DNA of 64,000 bases from Luteimonas gilva (GTDB taxonomy: Bacteria; Pseudomonadota; Gammaproteobacteria; Xanthomonadales; Xanthomonadaceae), in assembly GCF_005239095.1 (NCBI RefSeq), contig NZ_SZUA01000002.1, forward strand, positions 1,159,490 through 1,223,489, written 5' to 3'. Below are positions 9,965 to 18,756 of the stretch, piece after piece. The number at the start of each line of letters is the position of its first letter. Position 1 is the stretch's first letter. Position numbers and translations under genes: made by a program. Below the pieces are notes generated by a model. The model made no database searches, had not been told where the DNA came from, and saw nothing but the letters and a program-made list of their open reading frames with translations.

Positions 9965-10405
9965 TTACTTCAGCTTGGTGGAGTGGCTCGCGGCCAGCTT
10001 CCAATGGCCATCGCGGCGTATCCAGGTGTCGGTGTAACGGTAATCGCCGGAAAACGCCGTGTTGCCGGACCGGCCCCGCACCGTGGTGATGCCGACGATG
10101 ACGGCGGCGTCTCCGTACAGACGGACATCCTGATCGTGGTTGCGGAATTCCGTGTAGACCGGATCGCGTGACTCGGCTTCGCGGATGCTGTCCGCAAATC
10201 CGGTGATCTCGTTGCGCGAGCTGGTGGCGATGAACGTTTCGTCCATGTATTCGTGCTTGGACTGCACATCGCTCTGCTCGGAGCCTAGGCATAGCGCCGC
10301 TTCCGCATGCAAGAGATCGGCTTTGTCCTGCGCCGGATCCCGCGCCTGCGCATCCCCGACGGCGAGGGCGGACGCGATGCACAACAGCCATAACGGGGAT
10401 TTCAT
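9965..10405 (-). CDS. Secreted NTF2-like / DUF4440-type protein
   Basis: A 146-residue protein. The N-terminal signal peptide (MKSPLWLLCIASALAVGDAQA) is followed by a SnoaL/DUF4440-like cone fold: ADLLHAEAALCLG, HEYMDETFIATSSRNEI, RLYGDAAVIVGITTVRG, DTWIRRDGHWKLAAS. GAGAGGA lies eight bases before the ATG at 10405. Proteins of this fold may bind small ligands or act as enzymes, and the sequence does not show which. It stands alone, convergent with tRNA-Pro. Confidence 0.75.
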   Translation of the reverse strand: MKSPLWLLCIASALAVGDAQARDPAQDKADLLHAEAALCLGSEQSDVQSKHEYMDETFIATSSRNEITGFADSIREAESRDPVYTEFRNHDQDVRLYGDAAVIVGITTVRGRSGNTAFSGDYRYTDTWIRRDGHWKLAASHSTKLK

Positions 10406-10604
10406 GAGGGATCCTCTCGGTAGGGACGGCCGGACGATGCACGGGCGAAGTGCCGGCCGGAAGGTCCATTTACCTCTGGCCCGGCAGGCCACCCTGCGCG
10501 TGAAGCCGCTCCAGCCGCCCGCCAGCGCCGAGAGGTGCGAACGCGGTCACCCGCCGCCGACATCGAGGCGGCTAGACTGGCGTCGAATCAGCAGGATGCC
10601 GAGC

Positions 10605-10901
10605 ATGCGATACCTACTGTTGCTGACCTTGTGCGCGATCCCGCAGGCTTACGCGCAGGACGCGCTGCCCGTGCCGGCTCGCGCCGACTTCGTGAAGCGC
10701 GACTGCGTCCCGGCCATGACTCGGCAGCTCGGCAACGACGCCGCGGCCGCCACGTTCGCGCACGCCGCTTGCGAATGCAGCTATCGGCTGCTGTCCGACC
10801 GGCAGACCATGACCCGCGAGCAGTTCGATGCGGCCGGCACCGTTTGCCGCGCCGAGTTCGAGCAGGACAACGCGGCTTTCGTCAGGAAGTACGCCGAGTA
10901 A
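10605..10901 (+). CDS. Small secreted protein of unknown function
   Basis: A 98-residue protein with a clear signal peptide (MRYLLLLTLCAIPQAYA) and a mature part with four Cys (KRDCVPAM, ACECSYRLL, TVCRAEF), possibly two disulfides. An AGGA eight bases upstream favours the ATG at 10605 over the one at 10596. A TAGACT -10-like site lies about 35 bases upstream. I do not recognise the family; it is likely periplasmic. Confidence 0.6.
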   Translation: MRYLLLLTLCAIPQAYAQDALPVPARADFVKRDCVPAMTRQLGNDAAAATFAHAACECSYRLLSDRQTMTREQFDAAGTVCRAEFEQDNAAFVRKYAE

Positions 10902-10934
10902 TCCGTTTCCCGGTTCTCTCGCCCGCCATCCCGG

Positions 10935-11306
10935 TCAGCGCGCGGCGTTTTCCTGCATCCGTTCTTTGACGATCTTCGCGATCAACGCTTTGGGGACGCG
11001 TTGGCCGGGCGCGAACTTGATCGCCGACGGGGCCGTATCGAAGGCCGCGAGCTCTTGCTTGTGGCGCGCGACAGGGCCGCGGCTCATGACGTAAAAAGCG
11101 CAATGCTTGGCGGCGGCGCCGAACGAGACTAGCGGCCCGTTCAGCACGTAAGTGGGCGTTCCCATCCGCATCGTTTCTTCGGCTTCGGGCGCGGCGCTGC
11201 GGACGATGGCGCGCAGCGTTTCGAGGATGCCCGCCATGCCGGGCGCAGCTGCGGCGATGTAGGCGTCCACGCTCGCGACGCCGGATTTCTTGGACGGAAC
11301 GGCCAT
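10935..11306 (-). CDS. DUF1801 / YdhG-like protein
   Basis: A 123-residue protein with the DUF1801 pattern: DAYIAAAAPGMAGILETLRAIVRSAAPEAEETMRMGTP, LVSFGAAAKHCAFYVM and a basic C-terminus (KALIAKIVKERM). Members include the frataxin-like YdhG group, but the role here is unknown. I start at the ATG at 11306; the longer open frame upstream is non-coding. The gene is divergent from an AraC regulator, and its promoter region contains an 18-base sequence repeated upstream of another gene pair (14512). Confidence 0.8.
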   Translation of the reverse strand: MAVPSKKSGVASVDAYIAAAAPGMAGILETLRAIVRSAAPEAEETMRMGTPTYVLNGPLVSFGAAAKHCAFYVMSRGPVARHKQELAAFDTAPSAIKFAPGQRVPKALIAKIVKERMQENAAR

Positions 11307-11393
11307 GATTTTTTGCGGACGGCGCGTCGGATCGCCGCCCGAACGAGCCTCGAGTTTGCGGTATTCGGAAGCTTGCCGACGCGTCTGAGAGCC

Positions 11394-11411
11394 GTCTTGA
11401 ACGGATGTGAC
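11394..11411. promoter_or_regulatory. Shared 18-mer GTCTTGAACGGATGTGAC, copy 1
   Basis: An exact 18-base sequence that recurs at 14512-14529. It lies between divergent DUF1801 and AraC genes, about 70 bases before the AraC start. Read on the minus strand it contains GTCACATCC, which resembles the -35 of some ECF-sigma promoters. Possible regulator site or promoter; function is inference. Confidence 0.45.
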
Positions 11412-11480
11412 GGCGCGCTTGTGGCCGCCGGCGAAAAGGCATAAGTTGCGGCTCGATCCACGCGCCGCACGGTCTTGGAC

Positions 11481-12215
11481 ATGCACTTTCCCGCGCACGA
11501 ACGCAGCTTCCGGGAGTCGAAACCGGGACTCGAGACGATCGCCGCGGGATTCTTCCAGCCTCGGCACGCCCATCTGAAGGCGTACGCGACGGTGATCGTC
11601 GACGGCGGATACGGTCATGCGGGCTATTTCGGACGGCGCTGGCTGGAACCCGGCGACGTGCTGGTCACGCCCTTGCTCGATCGCCACGAGAACCGCACTC
11701 CGCGCCGGCGCAACGCACGCCTGCTGCGTTTCGACTGGAGCGCCGACACCAGTCTGGGCGGCGTGTACCGGCCGGCGCGGATCGACACGGTCGTCAGCGT
11801 CGCCAGGCGCGATCCTATCGAAGCGCGGCACCTGCTGCGTGAGGCGCTGGCTTCATCGGAATGCGTGCGGCCGGCGCTGGCCGATTGGCCGGATTTGCTC
11901 GCGCAGCGCCTGCGCGCCGGGCGAACGAGCATATCCGGATGGGCTGCCGGCGAAGGCCTGGCGCGCGAGACGGTGGCTCGGGGTTTCCGCAAGACCTACG
12001 GCACCTCGCCGCGCGCGTTCGCGGGCGAATTGCGCGCCAGAAGCGCGTGGGTCCGCATTTTCAGTGGCGGCGACAGCTTCGCGAAGATCGCGATGGACTT
12101 GGGTTACGCCGACCAACCGCATATGACCCGCGCCGTCCGTTCTTTGACGGGGCTGTCCCCCGGCGCGTGGCGGAAAATGCGGAACGGACCCGCTAAGCGG
12201 CCGCCGGATCGTTAG
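11481..12215 (+). CDS. AraC-family transcriptional regulator
   Basis: A 244-residue protein. The C-terminal double HTH covers about residues 150-235: ISGWAAGEGLARETVARGFRK, then SFAKIAMDLGYADQPHMTRAVR, the AraC signature. The N-terminal half has His-containing cupin-like segments (HAHLKAYATVIVDGGY, EPGDVLVTP) typical of ligand-sensing domains. A start at TTG 11475 is possible, but the ATG at 11481 is preferred. Its 3' end overlaps the convergent membrane-protein gene by 23 bases. The target may be the neighbouring DUF1801 gene (inference from the divergent layout). Confidence 0.88.
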   Translation: MHFPAHERSFRESKPGLETIAAGFFQPRHAHLKAYATVIVDGGYGHAGYFGRRWLEPGDVLVTPLLDRHENRTPRRRNARLLRFDWSADTSLGGVYRPARIDTVVSVARRDPIEARHLLREALASSECVRPALADWPDLLAQRLRAGRTSISGWAAGEGLARETVARGFRKTYGTSPRAFAGELRARSAWVRIFSGGDSFAKIAMDLGYADQPHMTRAVRSLTGLSPGAWRKMRNGPAKRPPDR

Positions 12216-13506
12216 GCTGCGTATGCGCATTTCGCTTCGGCGCCGAGCGAAGATGGCAAAGCAAAGCCAAAGCCGGGATCAAAACGGCGTACGCGTACTG
12301 GGTCCGCGAAACGCCGACGCCGAAGGGGAACCAGATCCCTTGAACGCCAATCGCCGAGAGTTCTTCGGCGTACAGGCCCGTGGCGATCGACGCCAGCGAA
12401 ACGAACGCCAGAAACCGGATCGGGCCGTGGCGGACCAGCGCCCACGCGGCCATGCCCAACGGCAGGAGGAAGGCCAGCCTGGCCGCCGCGCGCAACATCG
12501 TGCCGCTCTCGCCGAGGGAACCGCCGATCGCAGCTAGCACCGCCAGCAAGCACGCCAGCCGGGCGATCCAACGCGCCGGCGCGCCCGACCAACGGTTCCA
12601 TGCGCAAGACCAGAGCAACAAGATGAGCGGTTCGAGGACGGTGTACTTGGCGATGGTGAACTGGCCGATATCCTCGAAACTTCCCCAAAAGAACACGGCT
12701 TGGTTCGCGCGCAGCGCCGCGGTCGCCGCGAGTGCCGCGGCGAGCGGAAGATAGAATTTGTCCCGCGGCGCGAATCGGCGGATCGAGACGGCGTACAACG
12801 CCAGCAGCAGCATCAGCGCCGGCTCGACGGCGTCCACGACATAGCCCGCGAACGTCTTCGTCCATTGCGCCGCGTACCGCGCTTGGCCCGCGGTTTCTTC
12901 AGCCAAGATCGGCGCGATATGGATGCCGCCGGCGTCGCCGCCGCGCGGCATCGCGGGAGAGAAGTAAACGCGTATCGCGATCGTGGCTTCGCCCGAGCGG
13001 CCTTGCGCGGGCAGGCGCATGAGCGTCGGCCGGGTCGCGATGACGCGTGGCTCGTCGCGCGAGAAATCGCCGACGCCGCCCACGCGCTTTCCGTTCCAAT
13101 ACACTTCGTAAGCGTCCTCGACGTAGGCCGGGCCGATCAACACCAACCGGCCGCCTTCGGCCAGGCGCCAGCGCAGCCGCTGCCGATACCAGGCGAAGCC
13201 GTAGACGTCCGCATGCCCGCGTTCCATCCAGCCCGGCACGTAGCCCTCGAGGCCGACGTCGGGATCGTGCGCGCCGGGGGCCGGCGTCAAGTCGACCGTC
13301 TCCCAGCGGCCGTCGTCCCAGTGCGGGTCCACCCAGCGCGGATCGTCGCCGATGCGGAATTTCCAAGGGCCGTCGAGCGGGATTTCGGCGCGGGCGAGCA
13401 CGAGTTCGCCGCTCGCGCGAGCACAAGGGATCAGCGCCAAGGCCAGCGATAGGCTCGCAAAGAAGATGGCGATTTTTTCGCCATGTCGCCCGATCAAGGC
13501 CGCCAT
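12193..13506 (-). CDS. Membrane protein: periplasmic jelly-roll domain plus multi-TM region, no output domain
   Basis: A 437-residue protein. A signal peptide or signal anchor (residues 10-30) precedes a beta-rich domain of about 170 residues with a GH2-like sugar-binding pattern (IPLDGPWKFRIGDDPRWVDP, YRQRLRW, YEVYWNGKRVGG). Then come seven or so hydrophobic helices between about residues 195 and 415. This resembles 7TMR-DISM sensors, which usually carry a kinase or GGDEF domain at the C-terminus; here the chain ends after the last helix (LCHLRSAPKRN). The start overlaps the upstream hydrolase gene by 13 bases, so they are co-translated. Ligand and partner are unknown. Confidence 0.75.
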   Translation of the reverse strand: MAALIGRHGEKIAIFFASLSLALALIPCARASGELVLARAEIPLDGPWKFRIGDDPRWVDPHWDDGRWETVDLTPAPGAHDPDVGLEGYVPGWMERGHADVYGFAWYRQRLRWRLAEGGRLVLIGPAYVEDAYEVYWNGKRVGGVGDFSRDEPRVIATRPTLMRLPAQGRSGEATIAIRVYFSPAMPRGGDAGGIHIAPILAEETAGQARYAAQWTKTFAGYVVDAVEPALMLLLALYAVSIRRFAPRDKFYLPLAAALAATAALRANQAVFFWGSFEDIGQFTIAKYTVLEPLILLLWSCAWNRWSGAPARWIARLACLLAVLAAIGGSLGESGTMLRAAARLAFLLPLGMAAWALVRHGPIRFLAFVSLASIATGLYAEELSAIGVQGIWFPFGVGVSRTQYAYAVLIPALALLCHLRSAPKRNAHTQPNDPAAA

Positions 13507-14459
13507 TCCGGATCGAGCGTTTCGCCATCGACGAACTTCGACAGCGTATCGACGAGCGCATCCGGACGTTCCTCGGGAATGAAGTGGCCGGTATTCCGGA
13601 ACAACACGGCGGACACGCGATTTCCCACTCGGCGGCTGTTGTTCTCGATCAGCGCGCCATTGCCCTTGTCGGCGCCGACGGCCAGGATCGGAATGGAGAG
13701 CGGCCGCTTGGCGAACTCCGCGTTGTCCGCGACATCGCGGTCGATCGTGCGGTAAAGCCCGTAGCTGGGGCCCATCCGGCCGGGGCGTTCGAATCCGCGG
13801 GTGTAGATTCCGATCGTGGCCTCGTCGAACGAACCGGGCACCGCGTGCATGGCCTCGTTGTCGTAGAAGAAACGGAGGAAAGCCGCTTCGCGCCCGCCGT
13901 CGACCACGCTTTCGGCGTAGCCCGGTATGCGTAGGAAGTCGAAGAACCACATCGGATTGGTGTCCGCCATCCATGGCCCGAACGGCGCGCCTTCGATCAT
14001 GATCAGTTTGCTCACCTCGTCGCGATGCTGGGCCGCATAGGCGTAGGCCACCGGCGCGCCCCAATCGTGTCCGGCCACTACGGCCGAGCGGTAGCCGAGC
14101 GAGGCCATCAACGCGTGCATGTCTTGCGCGAGGGTTTTCTTGTCGTAGCCCGACGCCGCCAGTTCGGAATCGCCGAAGCCCCGCAAGTCCGGCGCGACGA
14201 CGGTGAAGCGCTCGGCCAGGCGCGGCAACATGCGCCGCCATTCGTACCAGGTCTCCGGCCAGCCGTGGATCAAGAGCAAAGGCGGCCCTTTGCCGCCGAC
14301 GACGAAATGCAGGCGCACGCCGTTCGCTTGAACGAACCGGGATTCGAAGCCGGGCGGCGGTTCCGCGCTGCCGCTCGCCGGCGTACCGAACACCTGCAGC
14401 GGGGCGGCGATCAATAGGAATAAGACGGCGCCCCAAAACGAGGCAGGGAAGCGGCGCAT
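13494..14459 (-). CDS. Alpha/beta hydrolase, epoxide-hydrolase-like, exported
   Basis: A 321-residue protein with an N-terminal signal or membrane anchor (residues 5-25) and an epoxide-hydrolase/dehalogenase-type fold. The oxyanion motif is HGWPETWYEWRRML, the nucleophile elbow GHDWGAP contains Asp, and the C-terminal His lies in NTGHFIPEERPD. GGAGG lies nine bases before the ATG at 14459. Asp rather than Ser as nucleophile argues for hydrolysis of an epoxide or halide rather than an ester, but the substrate is unknown. It overlaps the downstream membrane-sensor gene. Confidence 0.85.
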   Translation of the reverse strand: MRRFPASFWGAVLFLLIAAPLQVFGTPASGSAEPPPGFESRFVQANGVRLHFVVGGKGPPLLLIHGWPETWYEWRRMLPRLAERFTVVAPDLRGFGDSELAASGYDKKTLAQDMHALMASLGYRSAVVAGHDWGAPVAYAYAAQHRDEVSKLIMIEGAPFGPWMADTNPMWFFDFLRIPGYAESVVDGGREAAFLRFFYDNEAMHAVPGSFDEATIGIYTRGFERPGRMGPSYGLYRTIDRDVADNAEFAKRPLSIPILAVGADKGNGALIENNSRRVGNRVSAVLFRNTGHFIPEERPDALVDTLSKFVDGETLDPEWRP

Positions 14460-14511
14460 GCGTTTCCTCCGAGGCGGCGAAGCGGGCAAGCTAAGCGCGC
14501 GGCTGCGGCGG

Positions 14512-14529
14512 GTCTTGAACGGATGTGAC
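14512..14529. promoter_or_regulatory. Shared 18-mer GTCTTGAACGGATGTGAC, copy 2
   Basis: Identical to 11394-11411. It lies between the divergent hydrolase (start 14459) and TraB/GumN (start 14614) genes, with TGTCACATCC reading towards the hydrolase. Two identical copies in two divergent spacers suggest a common regulator or sigma factor. Confidence 0.45.
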
Positions 14530-14613
14530 AGGCGTCGCCGACGCCGGCAGGCGAAGTCGGCTCGCGTTCACGATCGTTCCCGAGAATGCGCTTTCCGGTC
14601 CGGAGAACGGCGC

Positions 14614-15639
14614 ATGCGTAAGCTCCTGCTCAGCGGTTGGTTGGCCATCGCTTCGATGCAAACCGCTTACGCGCAGACGCCGCCGCCGGCGCAGCAGGCG
14701 CCCGTTGCCGCACCGGCCGAACCTATCGTCGACCTGGACGCCGTCGTCGTCTCCGGCAGCCAGCCCGGACCCGGCCTGTGGAAAGTGCTCGGCAAGAACG
14801 GCCACACGCTGTGGATCCTGGGCACGCTATCGCCGCTGCCGCGGCGGATGGAGTGGGACACGAACGCGGTGGAGCGGGCCATCGCCCAGTCGCAGCAGGT
14901 CATCGAATCGCCTTCTGTCAAATTGAAGGCCGACGTCGGTTTCTTCGGAAAATTGGCTCTGATCCCGACCGCGTTGAAAGCGCGCCGCAATCCCGGCGAC
15001 AAGACCCTGCAAGAAATCGTGCCGCCGGACCAGTACGTGCGCTGGCAGGCCTTGAAAGCGCGCTACATCGGCAGCGACCGCGGCATCGAGCGCTGGCGTC
15101 CCGTGTTCGCGGCGCTGGAGCTGTACGACAAGGCGATCGGCAAGTCGGGCATGACGTGGTCCGGCATCGTCGCCCCGGCGGTGGACAAGCTGGCGCGCAA
15201 ATACGGTGTGAAGCGGGTGAAGCCCGAGGCCGAGATAGCGATCGCCGAGCCGAAGCGGGCGCTGAAGGAATTCGCGAATCAGCCGCTCGACGATCTGGCT
15301 TGTTTCGAGAAGACGCTGGACCGCATCCAAGGCGATCTGGGCAACATGGCCGCGCGCGCGAACGCGTGGGCGGCAGGCGACGTCGACGCTTTGCGCGACT
15401 TGCCGGCCAATAACCAATTCGTCGCCTGCAGCGCCGCCTTCACCGAAGCCGGCCTGGCGCGCAAATACGGCATCAACGATTTGGCCCAGCGGATGGAACG
15501 CGAATGGCTTACGGCGGCGGAAGCGGCGTTGCAGAACAACGTCTCGACGTTCGCGACGCTGCCGGTGTCCGAATTGCTCAAGGACAACGGCTATCTGGCG
15601 AAACTGCAGGCGAAAGGTTACGAAGTGCAAGCGCCATAA
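14614..15639 (+). CDS. TraB/GumN-family exported protein
   Basis: A 341-residue protein with a signal peptide (MRKLLLSGWLAIASMQTAYA) and the TraB/GumN fold: GPGLWKVLGKNGHTLWILGTL near the mature N-terminus, with the HTLWILGT strand typical of this metallopeptidase-like family. There is a long helical middle and a C-terminal VSELLKDNGYLAKLQAKGYEV. GGAGA seven bases upstream supports the ATG at 14614. The canonical GxxH/E pair is partly altered (ILGTLSPLP instead of GTxH), so catalytic activity is doubtful. It is divergent from the hydrolase/sensor pair and shares their spacer 18-mer. Confidence 0.8.
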   Translation: MRKLLLSGWLAIASMQTAYAQTPPPAQQAPVAAPAEPIVDLDAVVVSGSQPGPGLWKVLGKNGHTLWILGTLSPLPRRMEWDTNAVERAIAQSQQVIESPSVKLKADVGFFGKLALIPTALKARRNPGDKTLQEIVPPDQYVRWQALKARYIGSDRGIERWRPVFAALELYDKAIGKSGMTWSGIVAPAVDKLARKYGVKRVKPEAEIAIAEPKRALKEFANQPLDDLACFEKTLDRIQGDLGNMAARANAWAAGDVDALRDLPANNQFVACSAAFTEAGLARKYGINDLAQRMEREWLTAAEAALQNNVSTFATLPVSELLKDNGYLAKLQAKGYEVQAP

Positions 15640-15673
15640 TCGTTCTCGACGGTTCTTGCTTGCGAGCGCGGCT

Positions 15674-15756
15674 TTTTGCGAGGGCGGCTTAAGCCGCGAG
15701 CTTTCAGCTGCCGGTGATCTTGTCGGAAGAGCTCGCGGCTAAAGCCGCTCCCACAA
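15674..15756. repeat. Palindromic repeat, TTGTGGGAGCGGC family, copy 3 (decayed)
   Basis: TTGCGAGGGCGGCTTAAGCC and the better-kept inverse GGCTAAAGCCGCTCCCACAA flank about 25 bases. The left arm has several mismatches. It lies in the 224-base gap between two convergent genes; the rest of that gap shows no gene. Confidence 0.65.
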
Positions 15757-15863
15757 AAAAAGCTAGTCGGGCTTGCCGAGCGCGAACCCAGAAAAAAGCC
15801 TTCATCGCCGCCGCGATGGATGCGGCGCGGCTTTCGAGCAACTTCCAGGGAGGACCGCTTGGA

Positions 15864-16646
15864 TCAAAGTATCTTCGGCGGCAGGTAGATCGTGAATTCG
15901 TTGATCGGTTGCACCAACACGCTATGCGGCTTTTGCTGGGCTTCTCGATCCACCCAGCCTTGCCGCGACAATAGGCCGAAATCAGCGTTCAGCAACGTAG
16001 CTGGGGCCATTTCCAAACGGTCGTGCCAGACGCGGTAGGTTCCGAGCTGGCCGTCGCGGCGGTGGTAGAAACCCGCGAGCGGATGGGTAAGGTAAACCAA
16101 GCCGGTCTCCTCGTCCGGGAACCCGGGTAAGGATAGCGGCGGCGTGCCGCCCTGGGTGAGTTCGACCTGCGCCGGCGCCCATCGCGCGCGCGTGCGCATG
16201 AAGTAGCGGCGATAAGCGCCGGTCGACGCGTCCGCGTCGCAATCGAACTCCACCCGGCCGCCGTACCAAGGCAGATTCCAGAGCGTGTGCGGCACCACGC
16301 GCGTCCAAGAATCCAAAGTCGTTCCCAGGAACCAGACCGCTCTTTCGCCCGTATCGCGATCCAGGATGTAGATGCGGTAATTCGTCTGCCCCATGGTGAA
16401 ACGCGGAAACGGGCGGCAAGCGGAGGTGAAATCCACATCGATGAAGGGCACGACCGACAGCAAGGCTTGCGGGCGGCCGTCGATTTCCACCAGGTCCGGC
16501 TCGAACCTCGGCGGCATCGATCCGTCGAGCTTGGAAGGATCGAAGGCGTACGTGACGATCGCGAAATGCTGCAGCTTGCATACGACATCGATTCCGTGCG
16601 GCTGCGGACGCGGGATCAGATGATCCCGGAAACGAAGCGTACGCAT
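15864..16646 (-). CDS. DUF2071-family protein
   Basis: A 260-residue protein with the pattern FPRFTMGQTNYRIYILDRDTGERAVWFLGTTLDSW, then DEETGLVYLTHPLAGFYHRRDG, which resembles the DUF2071/acetoacetate-decarboxylase-like group. I use the ATG at 16646, 13 bases after the dxs stop; further upstream the frame is only a dxs shadow. Its tight spacing suggests co-transcription with dxs, but no isoprenoid role is shown. No signal peptide; cytosolic. Function unknown. Confidence 0.65.
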   Translation of the reverse strand: MRTLRFRDHLIPRPQPHGIDVVCKLQHFAIVTYAFDPSKLDGSMPPRFEPDLVEIDGRPQALLSVVPFIDVDFTSACRPFPRFTMGQTNYRIYILDRDTGERAVWFLGTTLDSWTRVVPHTLWNLPWYGGRVEFDCDADASTGAYRRYFMRTRARWAPAQVELTQGGTPPLSLPGFPDEETGLVYLTHPLAGFYHRRDGQLGTYRVWHDRLEMAPATLLNADFGLLSRQGWVDREAQQKPHSVLVQPINEFTIYLPPKIL

Positions 16647-16659
16647 GCCGTACGGGCGG

Positions 16660-18570
16660 TTACGAAGCCGCGACGTTGCGCATCGCCGGCTGCTCCAGGT
16701 CCGGCCAGCGCGCGAGCAGCGCTTTGCGGATGCCGGCGGCATCCAGTCCGGCTTCGGCCAGCAAATCCTCGCGGCCGGCGTGGTGCTGGAATTCGTCCGG
16801 CAGGCCGAGGTGCATGATCGGCAAGGTCAAATGGGCTTCGTTCAACGACTCGGCGACGGCCGAGCCCGCGCCGCCCATCACCACGTTGTCTTCGAGCGTG
16901 ACGAAACCTTCGTGCGACTTCGCCAATTCGAGGATCAGCGCGCGGTCCAGCGGTTTGACGAAGCGCATATTGACCACGGTCAGGCCGAGTTCGGCGCCGA
17001 CCTTTTCCGCCGCCGGCACGAGCGCGCCGAAAGCGAGCAGGGCGATGCGCGAACCGCGCGCGCGCACTTCGGCCTTGCCGATCGGCAGCGTGTCGAGATC
17101 GGACTGCACGGCGACGCCGGGGCCTGTGCCGCGCGGATAGCGCACGGCAGCCGGGCCTTCGTGGCGGAAGCCGGTGGACAGCATCTGCCGGCATTCATTC
17201 TCGTCGGCCGGCGCCATCACCACCATGTTCGGCACGCAGCGCAGATAGCTCAGGTCGAGATTGCCGGCATGGGTGGCGCCGTCCGGGCCGACCACGCCGC
17301 CGCGGTCGATCGCGAACAGTACGTCCAGGTTCTGGATCGCCACGTCGTGCACCAGCTGGTCGTAGCCGCGCTGCAAGAAAGTGGAATAGATCGCCACGAC
17401 GGGCTTGGCGCCTTCGCAGGCCATGCCCGCGGCCAGCGTCACCGCGTGCTGTTCGGCGATGGCCACGTCGAAATAGCGCTCCGGATATTCCTTGCTGAAG
17501 CGCACCAGGCCCGAGCCTTCGCGCATCGCCGGGGTGATGCCCATCAGTTTCGGATCGGCCGCGGCCATGTCGCAGAGCCAGTCGCCGAACACGTCGGTGT
17601 AGGTCGGTTTCTTCGCGCCCGGCTTGCTCACCACGCCCAGGCTCGGATCGAACGGCGAGACGGCGTGATAGCCGATCTGATCGCCTTCGGCCAATTCGTA
17701 GCCTTTGCCCTTGGTGGTGATGATGTGCAGCAGCTGCGGGCCTTTGAGCGTCTTCAGCGTCTTCAGCGCGGCGGCCAGCGCTTTGACGTCGTGGCCGTCG
17801 ATCGGGCCGGTGTAGTGGAAGCCCATTTCCTCGAACAGCGTGGACGGCACGAACATGCCTTTCCAATGTTCTTCCCAGCGGCGCACGAAGCGCGCGGTGC
17901 CGCTGCTGCGCTTGTCGCCGAGCAGTTTCTTGCCGCCTTCGCGGATCGCGTTGAGGGTGCGGCTGCCGGTCATGCGGCCGAGCATCTTGGTGATGCCGCC
18001 GACGTTCTCGGAAATCGACATGCGGTTGTCGTTGAGGATCACCAGCAGGCTCGGTTCCGGATCCATGCCGCCGGCGTGGTTTAAGGCCTCGTAGGCCATG
18101 CCCGCGGTCATCGCGCCGTCGCCGATCACCGCCACGACCTTGCGCTCGTCGCCGGCGCGGGCGTTGGCGATGGCCATGCCCAGCGCGGCCGAGATCGAAG
18201 TCGAAGAATGGCCGACGCCGAAGGTGTCGTACTCGCTTTCCTCGCGCTTCGGGAACGGCGCCACGCCGTCCTTCTGCTTGACGGTGTGGATGCGGTCGCG
18301 GCGGCCGGTGAGGATCTTGTGCGGATAGCACTGGTGGCCGACGTCCCAGACCAGGCGGTCGTTGGGCGTGTCGTACAGGTAGTGCAAGGCGACGGTGAGT
18401 TCGATCACCCCCAGGCCGGCACCGAAATGTCCGCCGCTCTTGCCCACCGATTCGATCAGGTAGGCGCGCAGTTCGTCGGCGATGGCGGGCAGTTCGGCTT
18501 CGTCGAACCCGCGCAGGTCGGCGGGCGTTTCGATGCGGGAAAGGCGGGGATAGCGTTGCGGGTCGATCAT
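16660..18570 (-). CDS. dxs: 1-deoxy-D-xylulose-5-phosphate synthase
   Basis: Condenses pyruvate and glyceraldehyde 3-phosphate, the first step of the MEP isoprenoid pathway. The product is 636 residues. The thiamine-diphosphate signature is [20 protein letters not shown] with [13 protein letters not shown], the N-terminal segment is [18 protein letters not shown], the transketolase pyrimidine domain contains [17 protein letters not shown], and the C-terminal domain ends the chain. I use the ATG at 18570, giving [20 protein letters not shown]; the open frame upstream is spacer. A DUF2071 gene follows closely. Confidence 0.97.
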   Translation of the reverse strand: MIDPQRYPRLSRIETPADLRGFDEAELPAIADELRAYLIESVGKSGGHFGAGLGVIELTVALHYLYDTPNDRLVWDVGHQCYPHKILTGRRDRIHTVKQKDGVAPFPKREESEYDTFGVGHSSTSISAALGMAIANARAGDERKVVAVIGDGAMTAGMAYEALNHAGGMDPEPSLLVILNDNRMSISENVGGITKMLGRMTGSRTLNAIREGGKKLLGDKRSSGTARFVRRWEEHWKGMFVPSTLFEEMGFHYTGPIDGHDVKALAAALKTLKTLKGPQLLHIITTKGKGYELAEGDQIGYHAVSPFDPSLGVVSKPGAKKPTYTDVFGDWLCDMAAADPKLMGITPAMREGSGLVRFSKEYPERYFDVAIAEQHAVTLAAGMACEGAKPVVAIYSTFLQRGYDQLVHDVAIQNLDVLFAIDRGGVVGPDGATHAGNLDLSYLRCVPNMVVMAPADENECRQMLSTGFRHEGPAAVRYPRGTGPGVAVQSDLDTLPIGKAEVRARGSRIALLAFGALVPAAEKVGAELGLTVVNMRFVKPLDRALILELAKSHEGFVTLEDNVVMGGAGSAVAESLNEAHLTLPIMHLGLPDEFQHHAGREDLLAEAGLDAAGIRKALLARWPDLEQPAMRNVAAS

Positions 18571-18678
18571 CACGGCGTCGGGCAAAGCAAGTTCGCCATT
18601 GTCCCGCCGCGGGCCGGGGCGGGCAAGCAAACGGGTTTGCAAGCCGTTGGCGCGAGCTAAGGTCGCTCACCGAGAAAC

Positions 18679-18735
18679 TGTGGGAGGGGCTTGAGCCCCG
18701 ACATGCGCAGCGTCGGGGCTCAAGCCCCTCCCACA
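18679..18735. repeat. Palindromic repeat, TGTGGGAGGGGC variant, copy 4
   Basis: TGTGGGAGGGGCTTGAGCCC and its inverse, with an inner CGACATGCGCAGCGTCG stem-loop, form a compact 57-base hairpin between dxs and the next minus-strand gene. It is the same variant as the copies at 26691 and 50802. Confidence 0.85.
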
Positions 18736-18756
18736 AGAGCGCTGCGGGCGATCGAA

